Assembly (NCBI RefSeq): GCF_000295095.1
Contig: NZ_JH806632.1
Location: forward strand, 384,450 to 448,449
DNA length: 64,000 nucleotides
Reading direction: 5' to 3'
Source of the DNA: Actinomyces timonensis DSM 23838
Lineage (GTDB): Bacteria; Actinomycetota; Actinomycetes; Actinomycetales; Actinomycetaceae
Part shown: in pieces, positions 1 to 8,722 of the stretch
Layout of the letters: every line of letters begins with the position of its first letter
Numbering within the stretch: position 1 is the stretch's first letter
Notes under the pieces: generated by a model
Told to the model about the DNA's origin: nothing
Database searches by the model: none
Seen by the model: only the letters and a program-made list of their open reading frames with translations
Translations under genes and position numbers: made by a program

Positions 1-125
1 GTGTCGGTCGGGGTGATGACCAGGCCCCCGGCCCGGGCTCGAGCCGCCGCGGCGACGATCGCGTCAGCGCCGTCGTCGCTGCGCGCGGGGGCCGCGGCGC
101 CCGTGGGGGAACTCGTCTGGGTCAC
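1..125 (-). CDS. Threonylcarbamoyl-AMP synthase (Sua5/YrdC family), 5' end only
   Basis: Only the first 41 codons are inside the window; the gene runs off the left edge. The translation, started at the GTG at 125, ends in GGLVITPTDT, which matches the start of the YrdC domain (usually followed by VYGL). YrdC/Sua5 makes the threonylcarbamoyl-adenylate used for t6A modification of tRNAs. An alanine-rich helix precedes the motif, as is normal in the family. A GAGGAT box at 133-138 lies 7 bases before the GTG, so the mRNA may be leaderless. The assignment rests on one short motif. Confidence 0.55.
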   Translation of the reverse strand, partial: MTQTSSPTGAAAPARSDDGADAIVAAAARARAGGLVITPTD

Positions 126-253
126 GCCCCGTATCCTCGCACGGATCGCCTCGCGGGCCAGGCGCTGCCCGCGGCTTGTCACAGTGCTGTGAGCGTCCCA
201 GGGGAGGGCTCCCGCAGGGGCGCCCGCGCGATCCCAGCGATGGAGGCGGGCTG

Positions 254-1504
254 TCAGCCGAGGTCGATGGCGAGGATCACCAGGCGCGTCGAGCCCTCGT
301 CGGCGCCGGGCTCCTCGGCGGCGACGACGACGCGCACCGGCCCCGGCTCACTGGCCACCCCACCGGCAGAGCCCTGGGGAACAGGCAGGACCGCGAGATC
401 GGAGTAGCCGAAGGGCTCGCCCGGGCCGGTGAGCCCGACCAGCGGGGCCCAGACGGGGCCGCCGGCGGTGGTGGGGCGGCCGATCGAGAGCCGGCCCGCG
501 CAACGCGCGGCGGGATCGGAGGCGTGGGAGAGCAGGAGGGCGCCGTCGGGAAGGGCCGCCAGGCCCGCGTTGCAGCCGGGGTCGCTGAGCACCGGGACCG
601 CCGTGGGGCGCGACCAGGTCCACCCGCCGTCGGCGCTCGTGGACTCCAGTCGGGTGCCGCTGTAGGCGGCGTCGCGCGCGCTCATGACGAGCAGGCTCCC
701 GTCCTGGGCGGCGGGGGCGATGGCGTGCTCGTCGGTGCCGCTGGTGGCGGTTCCGCCGGCCAGGCTCGCGGCGGCGCCGTCCACCAGGGGGACGGGGGCG
801 CCGAGGCGCCAGGAGTCGCCGGTCTCGGAGAGCAGGCAGGCTGAGCGCAGGGGCCGCGAGCCGTCCTCGCGCGGGGCGAGCGCGACGACCGCGGGCTGGA
901 CGAGGCCGGCCGGGGTGGCGATGCCGTGCCCGGAGACGGGGAAGAGGACGGCGCCGTCGGGCCACTGCTCGCTGGGCAGGGCGGCGTCGGTGGCGTCGCG
1001 CCATCGCCAGGTGGCGCCCTCGTCGTGGGAGACGGCGTGGATGAGGCGCATGGTGCCCGGCTCGGGGGGATCGCCGGGGCTCCAGCGCAGCCGGGGAGAG
1101 CGGGCGCCGAAGAGCCCGGCGCCCGAGCTGGCCGCGGCGAGGAGGTGGAGGGCGCCGTCGGGCGCGGCGATGAGCGAGGGGTCGGAGATACCGGTCAGGC
1201 CGGGAAGGGCGGCGGGGTCGGGGTCCAGCGGGGACGGCTCGCCCCAGGTGGCCCCGCCATCGGTGGAGCGGCGCAGCCAGAGGCGGTTGGGGTTCGGCAG
1301 GTCGTCCGGGAGGGCGCCGCCCGCGGATCGCCAGGCCTCGCCGTCGGGGCGCGGGCGCAGGTCGTGGACGAGGAGGAGGCCACCGCTGGGCGTGGCGGCG
1401 AGCGCGGGGACGCGCAGGGAGCCGATGGGGGCGCCGTCGGCGCCGCGCGGGGCGGAAAGGACGGCCAGGCGCTGAACCTGTCCGGCGGTCCAGGGAAGGC
1501 GCAT
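254..1504 (-). CDS. Sialidase (neuraminidase) family protein, BNR repeats, cytoplasmic
   Basis: The 416-residue product has at least three Asp-boxes (S-x-D-x-G-x-T-W): STDGGATW near residues 80-87, SHDEGATW near 159-166 and SADGGWTW near 289. An SLRVPAL segment near residue 30 fits the (F/Y)RIP motif carrying the first arginine of the sialidase active site. It would cleave terminal sialic acid from glycans. There is no signal peptide or anchor, so it should act inside the cell on imported sialosides, or it is a sialidase-fold protein of other specificity. It starts 18 bases after the LuxR-type regulator and probably shares its operon, an unusual pairing. Confidence 0.75.
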   Translation of the reverse strand: MRLPWTAGQVQRLAVLSAPRGADGAPIGSLRVPALAATPSGGLLLVHDLRPRPDGEAWRSAGGALPDDLPNPNRLWLRRSTDGGATWGEPSPLDPDPAALPGLTGISDPSLIAAPDGALHLLAAASSGAGLFGARSPRLRWSPGDPPEPGTMRLIHAVSHDEGATWRWRDATDAALPSEQWPDGAVLFPVSGHGIATPAGLVQPAVVALAPREDGSRPLRSACLLSETGDSWRLGAPVPLVDGAAASLAGGTATSGTDEHAIAPAAQDGSLLVMSARDAAYSGTRLESTSADGGWTWSRPTAVPVLSDPGCNAGLAALPDGALLLSHASDPAARCAGRLSIGRPTTAGGPVWAPLVGLTGPGEPFGYSDLAVLPVPQGSAGGVASEPGPVRVVVAAEEPGADEGSTRLVILAIDLG

Positions 1505-1522
1505 GGGAATAGGGGGTTCCTC

Positions 1523-2251
1523 TCAGACGATCCGGTGGGCGGCGGCCCAGCGGGTGAGCTCATTGCGGTTGGACAGCTGGAGCTTGCGCAGGACGGCGGA
1601 GACGTGGGTCTCAACGGTCTTGATGGAGATGAAGAGCTCGGAGGCGCACTCCTTGTAGGTGTAGCCGCGGGCGATGAGGCGCATGACCTCGCGCTCGCGC
1701 GCGGAGAGGCGGTCGAGCTCGGAGTCGGCCACGGCCACCTCGCCGGCCTGCGCGCCGAAGGCGTCGAGGACGAATCCGGCCAGGCGCGGGGAGAAGGCGG
1801 CATCCCCGGCGGCCACGCGCCGAATCGCCATGGCCAGGTCGGTGGTGGAGATCGCCTTGGTGACGTAGCCGCGGGCACCGGCGCGGATGACGGCGACGAC
1901 GTCCTCGGCGGCGTCGGAGACGGACAGGGCCAGGAAGCGGGTCCCGGTGGCGTCGGCGCAGCTGGCGGCGACCTCCGCCCCTCCCCCACCGTTGCCGCCG
2001 GGCAGGTGGACGTCCAGCAGGACGACGTCGGGGGACAGGGCGCGCACGGCGGCGATAGCGCCCTCGACGTCGTCGGCCTCGGCGATCACCTCGATGTCCG
2101 GGGCGTGCGCGGCGAGCTCGGAGCGCACCCCGGAGCGCACGAGGGCGTGGTCGTCAACGACGAGGACCCGCAGGCGCGGGGAGGCCGGCGTCGTGGGCGC
2201 GGCGGAGGAGTCGGATCGGCGCCCGTCCTCGGGCGGCTGGAGGTGGGTCAT
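1523..2251 (-). CDS. NarL/LuxR-family response regulator
   Basis: The product has 242 residues. An N-terminal receiver domain (about 27-145) has the DD acidic pair in VVDDHALVRSG, the phospho-acceptor Asp at about residue 80 (VVLLDVHLP) and the switch lysine in GYVTKA. A C-terminal LuxR helix-turn-helix (about 180-235) contains LSAREREVMRLIARGYTYKE and SIKTVETHVS. The ATG at 2251 overlaps the TGA of the upstream kinase by four bases (ATGA), so the two are translationally coupled partners. It should bind DNA when phosphorylated. The sialidase gene directly downstream is a plausible target. Confidence 0.9.
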   Translation of the reverse strand: MTHLQPPEDGRRSDSSAAPTTPASPRLRVLVVDDHALVRSGVRSELAAHAPDIEVIAEADDVEGAIAAVRALSPDVVLLDVHLPGGNGGGGAEVAASCADATGTRFLALSVSDAAEDVVAVIRAGARGYVTKAISTTDLAMAIRRVAAGDAAFSPRLAGFVLDAFGAQAGEVAVADSELDRLSAREREVMRLIARGYTYKECASELFISIKTVETHVSAVLRKLQLSNRNELTRWAAAHRIV

Positions 2252-3759
2252 GACGGGCTCTCCTGGGTCGCGCGGGAGGTCGCGTGGATGGGAAGCGCGA
2301 GCCGGACCTCGGTGCCGTTGTCGAGGCGGCGGATCCGCGCGCTTCCACCATATCGCTCCATCCTGGCGATGATGGACTCGCGCACGCCGTGGCGGTCGGG
2401 CGGGGCGGTCTCGGGGTCGAAGCCGGGGCCGTGGTCCCGGATGAAGGCCTCGATGAGGCCCGCGGAGGCCTCCACGTACAGGGAGACGGGAGGCTCGCCG
2501 TGGCGCACGGCGTTGGACAGGGCCTCGCGGCTGGCGGCCACGATGACCTCGGTGGCGCGGTCGGGGGCGCGGTCGCCCACGCAGACGACGTCGACGGGCA
2601 CGCCATGGAGGTCCTCGATCTCCCCGGCGAGGTCCCGGAAGGCATCGGCGACCGAGGTTCCGGCCTCGGGCCGGTCGGTGTAGAGCCATGCGCGCAGCTC
2701 GCGCTCCTGGGAGCGGGCCAGGCGCGCCACGGTCTCGGGCTCGCTCGCGCGCTTGCGGATGAGGGTGAGGGTCTGCAGGACCGAGTCGTGGAGGTGGGCG
2801 GCGATGTCGGCGCGCTCGGCCGCGCGGGCCTCGGCGGCCCTCGTGGCGGCCAGGTCCCGGCTGGTGCGCAGCCAGAAGGGGGCGAGGATCGTGGCGATGC
2901 CCAGCACGAGGGCGCCCCCGGTCAGGCCGCCGGTGAGCATGGCGCGCGGCGGGATGTCGGAGGCGAGCCACATGAGGATGCCTGTGGCGACGAGGACGAG
3001 TCCCGCCGCCAGGCGGGCCAGGGCCCAGCGGTCGCGGGGCTCGCCCGCGGAGTGGGCGCCGGTGACGGCGTCGAGCTGGGACCAGGCCAGGCCCGCGCCC
3101 ACGGCGACGATGAGGGCGGGCAGCGCCGCCCCCGCGCGCGGCAGCAGCCCGAAGCGCCACAGCGCGAGCAGGATCGCCGCGGCGAGGAGGGCGACGGCGC
3201 CCTGGAGGGCGCGGTTGCCCTCACTGCTCGGATCGCCGCGCAGGGAGCGCCAGGCGCGCGCCGCCCAGTGCTCCTCCCCCGGGGCTTCCTGTGGGGCCGG
3301 CACAGCGGCCTGGCGCGGGGCGAGGCGGGAGCGGTCGGCGGGTAGGGCGCCGGTGTGCCGGGCGGCCTCGGCCCAGGGATCGCCACTGGGCACGAGGACC
3401 CACAGTGCCAGGTAGAGGAGGGGGCCGATCCCGGTCTGGATGGTCAGCAAGATGAAGGCGATGCGGAGGACGAAGGGATCGACGCCCAGGTGGGCCCCGA
3501 TACCGGCGGCGACGCCGCCGAACCAGCGCCCGGAGCGCTGGCCGCCGTCGGGGGCGAGGAGGGGGCGGCGGCCCGGGCGGCGCAGCGGCAGCCGGGGCGA
3601 GGCGGGCGCCCGCAGCGCCTGGGCGCCCTGCGGGGGCTCCTGGTGGAGGGGCGGCGCGGCGCCACCCCGGGGACGGTTCCCTCCGGGGCGGGGCCTGCGG
3701 TCCTCCCCCAGGGCCCGGGGGACGGGGTGCTCGTCGTGCTCACGGCGCCATCGTGGCAC
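2248..3759 (-). CDS. PspC-domain sensor histidine kinase (NarL partner type)
   Basis: The product has 503 residues. A basic proline-rich tail comes first, then a PspC domain (about 73-130: GRWFGGVAAGIGAHLGVDP followed by a hydrophobic helix), then four to five membrane segments (about 185-295). A HisKA_3 dimerisation domain carries the phospho-acceptor His at about residue 324 (AHLHDSVLQTL). The HATPase domain has an SREALSNAVRHG N-box and a DHGPGFDP G-box. Such kinases sense envelope stress. The start chosen is the GTG at 3759; the first ~60 residues are low-complexity, so an internal start is possible. It faces a divergent PspC gene across about 120 bases. Confidence 0.85.
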   Translation of the reverse strand: MPRWRREHDEHPVPRALGEDRRPRPGGNRPRGGAAPPLHQEPPQGAQALRAPASPRLPLRRPGRRPLLAPDGGQRSGRWFGGVAAGIGAHLGVDPFVLRIAFILLTIQTGIGPLLYLALWVLVPSGDPWAEAARHTGALPADRSRLAPRQAAVPAPQEAPGEEHWAARAWRSLRGDPSSEGNRALQGAVALLAAAILLALWRFGLLPRAGAALPALIVAVGAGLAWSQLDAVTGAHSAGEPRDRWALARLAAGLVLVATGILMWLASDIPPRAMLTGGLTGGALVLGIATILAPFWLRTSRDLAATRAAEARAAERADIAAHLHDSVLQTLTLIRKRASEPETVARLARSQERELRAWLYTDRPEAGTSVADAFRDLAGEIEDLHGVPVDVVCVGDRAPDRATEVIVAASREALSNAVRHGEPPVSLYVEASAGLIEAFIRDHGPGFDPETAPPDRHGVRESIIARMERYGGSARIRRLDNGTEVRLALPIHATSRATQESPS

Positions 3760-3879
3760 GCGCAGGGGCGCAGGGGGATGCCTGGGAGGGCGAACCAGGG
3801 GAGCCCCGGGAGCGTTTCAGGGTCCGCTCAGGGTGTCCCCCGATCGTCTCGCGGGGCTGGCGGCGGTCAGGATGGAGCC

Positions 3880-5580
3880 ATGAGCACGACACCCCCTCCC
3901 CCAGGAACCCCCTCCTCCGATCCCCTCGGCGGGCCGGGGGCCCCCTTCCAGGGCGCCCCGCAGCCGGACCCGCAGCCAGGAGCCCCCCAACCCGGCCGCC
4001 CCTTCATGGCGGGCATGTTCGACTCCCTGCGCCGCAGCGGGGTGGTGCGCACCGAGCGCCGCGTCGTCGGCGGCGTGTGCGGAGGCCTGGCCTGGCGCCT
4101 GGGCATCGACCTCATCCTCGTGCGCTGCGTCGTCGCCGTCCTCTGCCTCGCCCTGGGGCTGGGCATTCTCGCCTACGGAGTCGCCTGGGCGCTGCTCCCC
4201 GAGGAGCGCGACGGGCGCATCCACCTCCAGCAGGCCTTGAACGGCGATGTGAGCGCGGGCTTCGTCGGCGCCGTCGTCTGCGTCATCGGCGGGATGTCCC
4301 ATTCCGACTGGAGCCTTGGCAGCGGCACGGTCTTCGGCGCCTCGGGCTTGGCGGGAGCGACCTGGGGCCTGCTCTGGACCGTGGGCGTCGTCGGCTCAAT
4401 CATCTGGCTGGTCAACTCGCGGCGCCAGCAGCGCGCGGGCCAGCCCCCACAGCCAGCCCGGCCGGTGGCCGACGGGGCATGGTCGGCCCCGGCCGGGCAC
4501 CCCGGGACGGGCTGGGGCGCTCCCCAGGGATCCCCGGCCCCGGAAAGCGAGGCAGCGGGCGGCCCGGCTGGTGGTCAGGCCTGGTCAGCCCCCGCTCCCG
4601 CCCAGAGCAGCCGGAGACCCCCGTACGGTCCGCAGCCCCCCTATGGCCCCCAGCGCGCGGCGGCCCCCGTCGTCCTCCCTCCCCGCCCACCGCGCCGCCC
4701 GGGTCCCGGGCGCAGGATGAGCGCCGTCGTCGGCGGCGTGCTGCTCCTCGCCCTTGCCGGCTCGGCGCTGGCCGAGCGCTACGACATGCTGGACAGCCTG
4801 TCCTACTCCCACGCGCTCCTCGCCGTCGGCTCGATGACGATGCTCCTCGGCGCGGGAGTCCTCGTCTCGGGGCTGATCGGGCGCCGCGGCGGCTGGATGA
4901 GCGCGCTGGGGGTCCTCGCCACCCTCATCACCCTGCCCTTGCTCGCCGCCAGTCCTTATGTCTCCCACGGGCTGAGCCTCGTCATCGCCGACGACGTCAT
5001 CCTCACCCCCTCCGATGAGCAGCTCTCGAGCGGCGATGTCACCCTGGGGACCTTCGGCGCCGGCGACACGGTCCTCGACCTGCGCGGCCTGGAGCAGCGG
5101 CACGAGGGCGCCACGGCGCATGTGTCCCTGGGCGCTGGAGACCTGAGGGTCCGGGTAAACCGCGATCAGCCGGTGAGGATCCGGACGCGGGTCGGCGCGG
5201 GCGAGGTCAGACTGCTCGGCGACCAGCGGTGGACGGTCGAGGGGACGCAGAACAAGAGCAGCATCCACACCACCTGGCAGGGCTCGAGTGACGAGTCGGG
5301 AGCCGCGGCATCGATCTCGGGCACGCGCATCAACACGGATCTCACCCCCGAGGGCGCCGGCTCCGATGTCCTGACCATCGACGTGAGCGTCGGCGCCGGG
5401 GATGTCACGGTCGAGGAGTCCTCTGCCGCCTGGAGCGCCTCCTCCCCCACGGCCTCGCCGAGCACGACGGCGGGCGCGGGGCCCTCCGCCTCCCCGTCGC
5501 CGAGCGCGAGCCCGACGGCGACCGCCTCCACCAAGCCCTCGGGGCCCTCGGGCTCGCCGACCCCCACCCCCACGCATTGA
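3880..5580 (+). CDS. PspC-domain membrane protein with C-terminal beta-repeat sensor-like domain
   Basis: The product has 566 residues. After a Pro/Gln-rich leader, a PspC domain (about 60-110) reads ERRVVGGVCGGLAWRLGIDL, followed by a membrane helix and ALLPEE. Further helices lie at about 125-180. A proline-rich linker precedes three more helices at about 285-370. The C-terminal part repeats a GAGD/GAGE motif (FGAGDTVLDL, LGAGDLRVRV, VGAGEVRL, VGAGDVTVEE), as in the toastrack/DUF2154-like beta domain of LiaF-type proteins. The tail is rich in Ser, Pro and Thr. It is divergent from the PspC kinase and probably modulates it. The ATG at 3880 was chosen because frame homology begins there; the long open frame upstream is not protein-like. 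Confidence 0.8.
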   Translation: MSTTPPPPGTPSSDPLGGPGAPFQGAPQPDPQPGAPQPGRPFMAGMFDSLRRSGVVRTERRVVGGVCGGLAWRLGIDLILVRCVVAVLCLALGLGILAYGVAWALLPEERDGRIHLQQALNGDVSAGFVGAVVCVIGGMSHSDWSLGSGTVFGASGLAGATWGLLWTVGVVGSIIWLVNSRRQQRAGQPPQPARPVADGAWSAPAGHPGTGWGAPQGSPAPESEAAGGPAGGQAWSAPAPAQSSRRPPYGPQPPYGPQRAAAPVVLPPRPPRRPGPGRRMSAVVGGVLLLALAGSALAERYDMLDSLSYSHALLAVGSMTMLLGAGVLVSGLIGRRGGWMSALGVLATLITLPLLAASPYVSHGLSLVIADDVILTPSDEQLSSGDVTLGTFGAGDTVLDLRGLEQRHEGATAHVSLGAGDLRVRVNRDQPVRIRTRVGAGEVRLLGDQRWTVEGTQNKSSIHTTWQGSSDESGAAASISGTRINTDLTPEGAGSDVLTIDVSVGAGDVTVEESSAAWSASSPTASPSTTAGAGPSASPSPSASPTATASTKPSGPSGSPTPTPTH

Positions 5581-5601
5581 CCTCACAGAGACGAGACAGC
5601 C

Positions 5602-6261
5602 ATGAGCAGCAGCACGAACAGCAGTACCACCAGCAGCGCGGGCAGCGCGGACGAGGCCACTGGGATGGGCCTGCCGGCCGACGGCGCTCCCACCGAGTCC
5701 TTCACCGAGCCCCTGGCTCCCACCGACACCTTCCCCCTCGTCGAGACGGCCACGGCGAGCCTCGACACCACCGACGCTGACGACGCTGACGACGCTGCCA
5801 GTGAGCCAGCCACCGAGCCGATCACCGAGCCGCTCGCCGCGAGCCCCGTCGACCCGGCCGCGCCCACCGGCGCCGTGTGGTCAGCGTCCTCCGTGCGCGA
5901 CGGGATGGGCGAGGCCACCGCCGCTGGCGCCGCTGGTCCCACCGCGACAAGCCCCAGCACGGCTGGAGCAGGGGCCACCGCCACCGGTCCGGAAGCCGCG
6001 AGCGCCCGCCCGCAAAGCGGCTGGACCTTCAATGCGCGGCACGGCTGGCAGCCGGAGGAGCCCGAGCCGCGCCGGCGCATCAGCACGGGGACGACCATCT
6101 GGGGAATGCTGCTCCTTGCCTTGGGGGCCCTTGCCATCGCGGCGGGCGCTGGTCTGCGCGTCGACCTGCAGCTCGCGGCGATCGGGGTCCTGGGCGTCCT
6201 GGGCATCGTCCTGCTGCTCCTCGCGATCCGGCCGCATCGAGGCCGGATGGGCCGCCCCTGA
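5602..6261 (+). CDS. Hypothetical membrane protein
   Basis: I do not recognise a family. The 219 residues split into a long acidic, Thr/Ala/Glu/Asp-rich leader (about 1-140), a short conserved-looking WTFNARHGWQPEEPEPRRR segment, and two C-terminal transmembrane helices (about 163-183 and 187-206) with a positively charged end. It follows the PspC protein by 21 bases and is very likely in the same operon, so it may be an accessory subunit of the envelope-stress module. A strong hairpin follows the gene. Confidence 0.7.
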   Translation: MSSSTNSSTTSSAGSADEATGMGLPADGAPTESFTEPLAPTDTFPLVETATASLDTTDADDADDAASEPATEPITEPLAASPVDPAAPTGAVWSASSVRDGMGEATAAGAAGPTATSPSTAGAGATATGPEAASARPQSGWTFNARHGWQPEEPEPRRRISTGTTIWGMLLLALGALAIAAGAGLRVDLQLAAIGVLGVLGIVLLLLAIRPHRGRMGRP

Positions 6262-6294
6262 CCTCCGGCGACCCCGGCAATCACAGCAACGGCG

Positions 6295-6321
6295 CCGGCC
6301 GCCCTGCTCCAGGGCGGCCGG
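6295..6321. terminator. Bidirectional intrinsic terminator hairpin
   Basis: CCGGCCGCCCTG at 6295-6306 pairs perfectly with CAGGGCGGCCGG at 6310-6321 around a 3-base loop. It sits between two converging genes (the membrane protein and the DJ-1 gene) and probably ends both transcripts. Confidence 0.8.
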
Positions 6322-6339
6322 GGCCGTCAGCGCGCTTGA

Positions 6340-6927
6340 TCAGCGCTGCAGGACGATGCCCTTCGCGACCGCCTCGGCGGCGTCGTCGCCCAGGTAGTAG
6401 CGGACGATCTCGATGCCGAGCTCGGCGGCGGTGGCCATGCCCCGGCTGGTGAGGATGGCGCCGTCGACGACGACGCTGTCCTCGCTGGTGATCGCGCCGT
6501 TCTCCTCCAGCACGTGCATGAAGGCGGGGTTGGCGGTGGCGCGGCGCCCGTCGAGCAGGCCAAGCTCGGCGAGGATCGAGGGGGCGGCGCAGATCGCGGC
6601 CACCGGGCGACCGGCGCGCACGCGCTCGGTGACGGCGTCGGTGATGGCCGCGGTGGCCTTGAGGTTGGGGGTGCCGGGGATGCCGCCGGGCAGGAAGAGG
6701 AGGTCGTAGTCGTCCAGGTCCGCCTCGGCGAGCGTCGTCGCGCAGGTGAGGGTCACCTCGTGGGAGGAGACGACGGCGCGATCGTCGGCGACGGCGATCA
6801 TGTCGCAGCCGATGCCGGCTCGGTAGAGCACGTCGACGACGGCGAGGGCCTCGACCTCCTCCAGTCCCGGTGCGATGAGGGCCGCCACCCGCTTGTCGGT
6901 TGCCGCTGTGAATGCTGTGGATGCCAT
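6340..6927 (-). CDS. DJ-1/PfpI family protein
   Basis: The product has 195 residues, the usual length for the family. It shows the class I glutamine amidotransferase-like fold: a glutamate in LIAPGLEEVEALAV, the oxyanion segment FLPGGIPGTPNL, and the nucleophile elbow AAICAAPSIL with the reactive Cys at about residue 114. Relatives (DJ-1, YajL, ThiJ) are redox-sensitive chaperone or proposed deglycase proteins, so the exact substrate is unknown. An AAGGA ribosome site precedes the ATG at 6927. It ends at a shared terminator. Confidence 0.88.
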   Translation of the reverse strand: MASTAFTAATDKRVAALIAPGLEEVEALAVVDVLYRAGIGCDMIAVADDRAVVSSHEVTLTCATTLAEADLDDYDLLFLPGGIPGTPNLKATAAITDAVTERVRAGRPVAAICAAPSILAELGLLDGRRATANPAFMHVLEENGAITSEDSVVVDGAILTSRGMATAAELGIEIVRYYLGDDAAEAVAKGIVLQR

Positions 6928-7079
6928 GGCGCTGTCCTTCCCGCGCGCGGCGCGCGCTCGACTGTCCCGCTTCGATCCTTCCCCAGGCTACTCCCGATGC
7001 TGGGCGGCGCCCCGATCCCGATGGCGCCAGCGCCCCGGATCGCGCGCAGTGCCAGAGGCCGCCCGCGACCATCGCCCGC

Positions 7080-7880
7080 TCAATCCTCGAGGATCCCGTT
7101 CCAGGCCAGGAAGGAGCCGCTGGCGCTCACGGCCCTCTCCCAGCGCTCGTCGCCGAAGCCGTGGCCGGCCCCGGGGATGACCCGCAGCTCGGCGTCGCGC
7201 AGCTCGCGCTCGGCCCGCAGGGAGGCGGCCAGGGGGACGGACTCATCGCGGTCCCCGTGAATGAGGAGGACGGGGCGCGGGTAGCGGGCGAGCTCGGCGA
7301 CGGCGTCGAGGCCCCAGGCGTCACGGGCGTAGGCCTTGGACAGGCGGCTGCCCCGGTGCTCGAAACGGTCGGGGACCTCGGCCAGGCTCTTGAAGCGGGC
7401 GCGCAGTCCCGCGCCGGGCTGGAGGGCCGGGTACCACAGGACGAGCGCGCCGATCTGCGTGGGGCGCCGGGCGGCCGCGAGCGCTGCCACCGCCCCGCCC
7501 AGCGACAGCCCGAGCAGGGCGATCCGGGAGGAGTCGGCCTCTGGCCAGGCGCTCGCGGCGTCGATGACGGCGAACAGGTCGGCGAGCTCGGTGAGCGGGG
7601 TCATCGCCATGGGGTCGCCGCCATTGTCGTTGCCGCCCCCTCCCCGGAAGTCGGGGCAGGCGGCGATGGCGCCGGCGGCGGCCAGGCGCCTGGCGATGGG
7701 TGCCACGCGCAGCCAGGAGCCCTCCATGCCGTGGCAGCACACGACGAGCGGGTGGGGGCCGGGCAGGGGCGCGCCGCCCGGGCCGGCGGGCAGGTAGGCG
7801 GCGCCGCCGAGCCGCTGCCCGTCGACGGCCAGGTCGAGGGCGCGGGTGGCGAGGGGGGACGAGGGGGATGCCGGGGTCAC
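7080..7880 (-). CDS. Alpha/beta hydrolase (dienelactone hydrolase/acyl-peptidase type)
   Basis: The product has 266 residues. Visible are the oxyanion-forming VVCCHGMEGSW near residue 50, the nucleophile elbow GLSLGG (Ser near residue 128), the acid in LLIHGDRDESVP and the catalytic His in PGAGHGFG. The GTG at 7880 was chosen because a TAGGAT -10 box (7887-7892) lies exactly six bases upstream, which predicts a leaderless mRNA. It lies 35 bases after the carboxymuconolactone decarboxylase-like gene and runs the same way. The substrate cannot be told. Confidence 0.8.
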   Translation of the reverse strand: MTPASPSSPLATRALDLAVDGQRLGGAAYLPAGPGGAPLPGPHPLVVCCHGMEGSWLRVAPIARRLAAAGAIAACPDFRGGGGNDNGGDPMAMTPLTELADLFAVIDAASAWPEADSSRIALLGLSLGGAVAALAAARRPTQIGALVLWYPALQPGAGLRARFKSLAEVPDRFEHRGSRLSKAYARDAWGLDAVAELARYPRPVLLIHGDRDESVPLAASLRAERELRDAELRVIPGAGHGFGDERWERAVSASGSFLAWNGILED

Positions 7881-7886
7881 CGGCTC

Positions 7887-7892
7887 ATCCTA
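7887..7892 (-). promoter_or_regulatory. -10 box of a probable leaderless promoter
   Basis: TAGGAT on the minus strand, followed by six bases and the GTG of the hydrolase. The same TANNNT-N6/7-start geometry occurs at 11937, 19556, 62788 and 63513. Confidence 0.5.
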
Positions 7893-7915
7893 GGGGCGCG
7901 CCGCCCGGGCCCCCG

Positions 7916-8695
7916 TCAGCGGTAGGCCGCGTGGGAGGCGGCCTCGTCGTAGCCGGCGACGATGACGAGGGCTGGCAGGACCTGGGGCCCGCCGACGTAG
8001 GGCAGGGCCTGGACGAGGGCGGCGGTGACGCGCTCGAGGCTGTTCCCGGCGCGCACGGCGCCGGCGATATGGGTGCCGAACTGCGCGGTGGCGCCGATCG
8101 CGGTGATCGCCACAAGGCTGATGATCTCGCGCTCGGCAACGCTGAGCACGCCGCGGCTGTAGTAGTCGCCGAAGCAGGCGGTGGTGACGAGCTCGGGGGC
8201 GACGGCGTCGAAGGGCGCGGGAAGGGTGGCGAGGACCTCCTCGATCTCGTCGCCGTAGAGCGGCTCCTGGATGGCGGCGCCCGCGCGGTGGCGCGCCTGG
8301 GCGTCGTCGGGCGCGACGGTGTCGGCGGTGGGCAGGGGCAGCTCGACGCCGCGCTGGGTGAGGACCTCGTCGAGGGTGGCGACGGCGTTGAGGGTCCGCG
8401 GGTAGCCGATGTAGGGGGCGCACTGGTAGAGGGCCTCGCGCAGTTGCAGCGGGGTGGCGCCGACGTTGAGCGCGGCGGCGGCGTGGGCGCGCAGCTGCGG
8501 GAGGGTCTGGAGGCAGCCCAGGGCGGTGACGGTGATGATCTCCCGCTCGACGTCGGTGAGGACGCCTGTGGAGAAGACCTCGTCGAAGATCTGGTTCTGG
8601 AGGATCTCGTAGAGCTCGGGGTCGGTGGGGTGCGGTGCGGCAGGGGCGCCGAAGAGGCGGGTGAAGGTCTCCTGGGCCTGCGGTGTGAGTGCCAT
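7916..8695 (-). CDS. Carboxymuconolactone decarboxylase (CMD) family protein, two CMD domains
   Basis: The 259 residues contain two copies of the CMD fold. The first (about 30-115) has TDVEREIITVTALGCLQTLP and LREALYQCAPYIGYPRTLNA. The second (about 150-250) has VAEREIISLVAITAIGAT and ALVQALPYVGGPQVLPAL. The CxxC-H peroxidatic motif of AhpD is absent, so the protein resembles the decarboxylase/oxidoreductase-partner branch. Such two-domain proteins often sit beside aldo/keto reductases, as here (the reductase ends 27 bases upstream). An AAGGA ribosome site precedes the ATG. Confidence 0.82.
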   Translation of the reverse strand: MALTPQAQETFTRLFGAPAAPHPTDPELYEILQNQIFDEVFSTGVLTDVEREIITVTALGCLQTLPQLRAHAAAALNVGATPLQLREALYQCAPYIGYPRTLNAVATLDEVLTQRGVELPLPTADTVAPDDAQARHRAGAAIQEPLYGDEIEEVLATLPAPFDAVAPELVTTACFGDYYSRGVLSVAEREIISLVAITAIGATAQFGTHIAGAVRAGNSLERVTAALVQALPYVGGPQVLPALVIVAGYDEAASHAAYR

Positions 8696-8722
8696 GGTGA
8701 TGGTTCCTTCCAGGAGCGGGGC

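Noticed and set aside
926-2683. Long open frame on the plus strand opposite the sialidase, regulator and kinase genes
   Set aside because: It is Gly/Ala/Arg-rich text antisense to three clear genes; in high-GC DNA such antisense frames are common artefacts.
3355-3879. Upstream extension of the PspC protein frame
   Set aside because: The extension is antisense to the kinase's PspC domain and low in complexity; recognisable protein text starts at the ATG at 3880.
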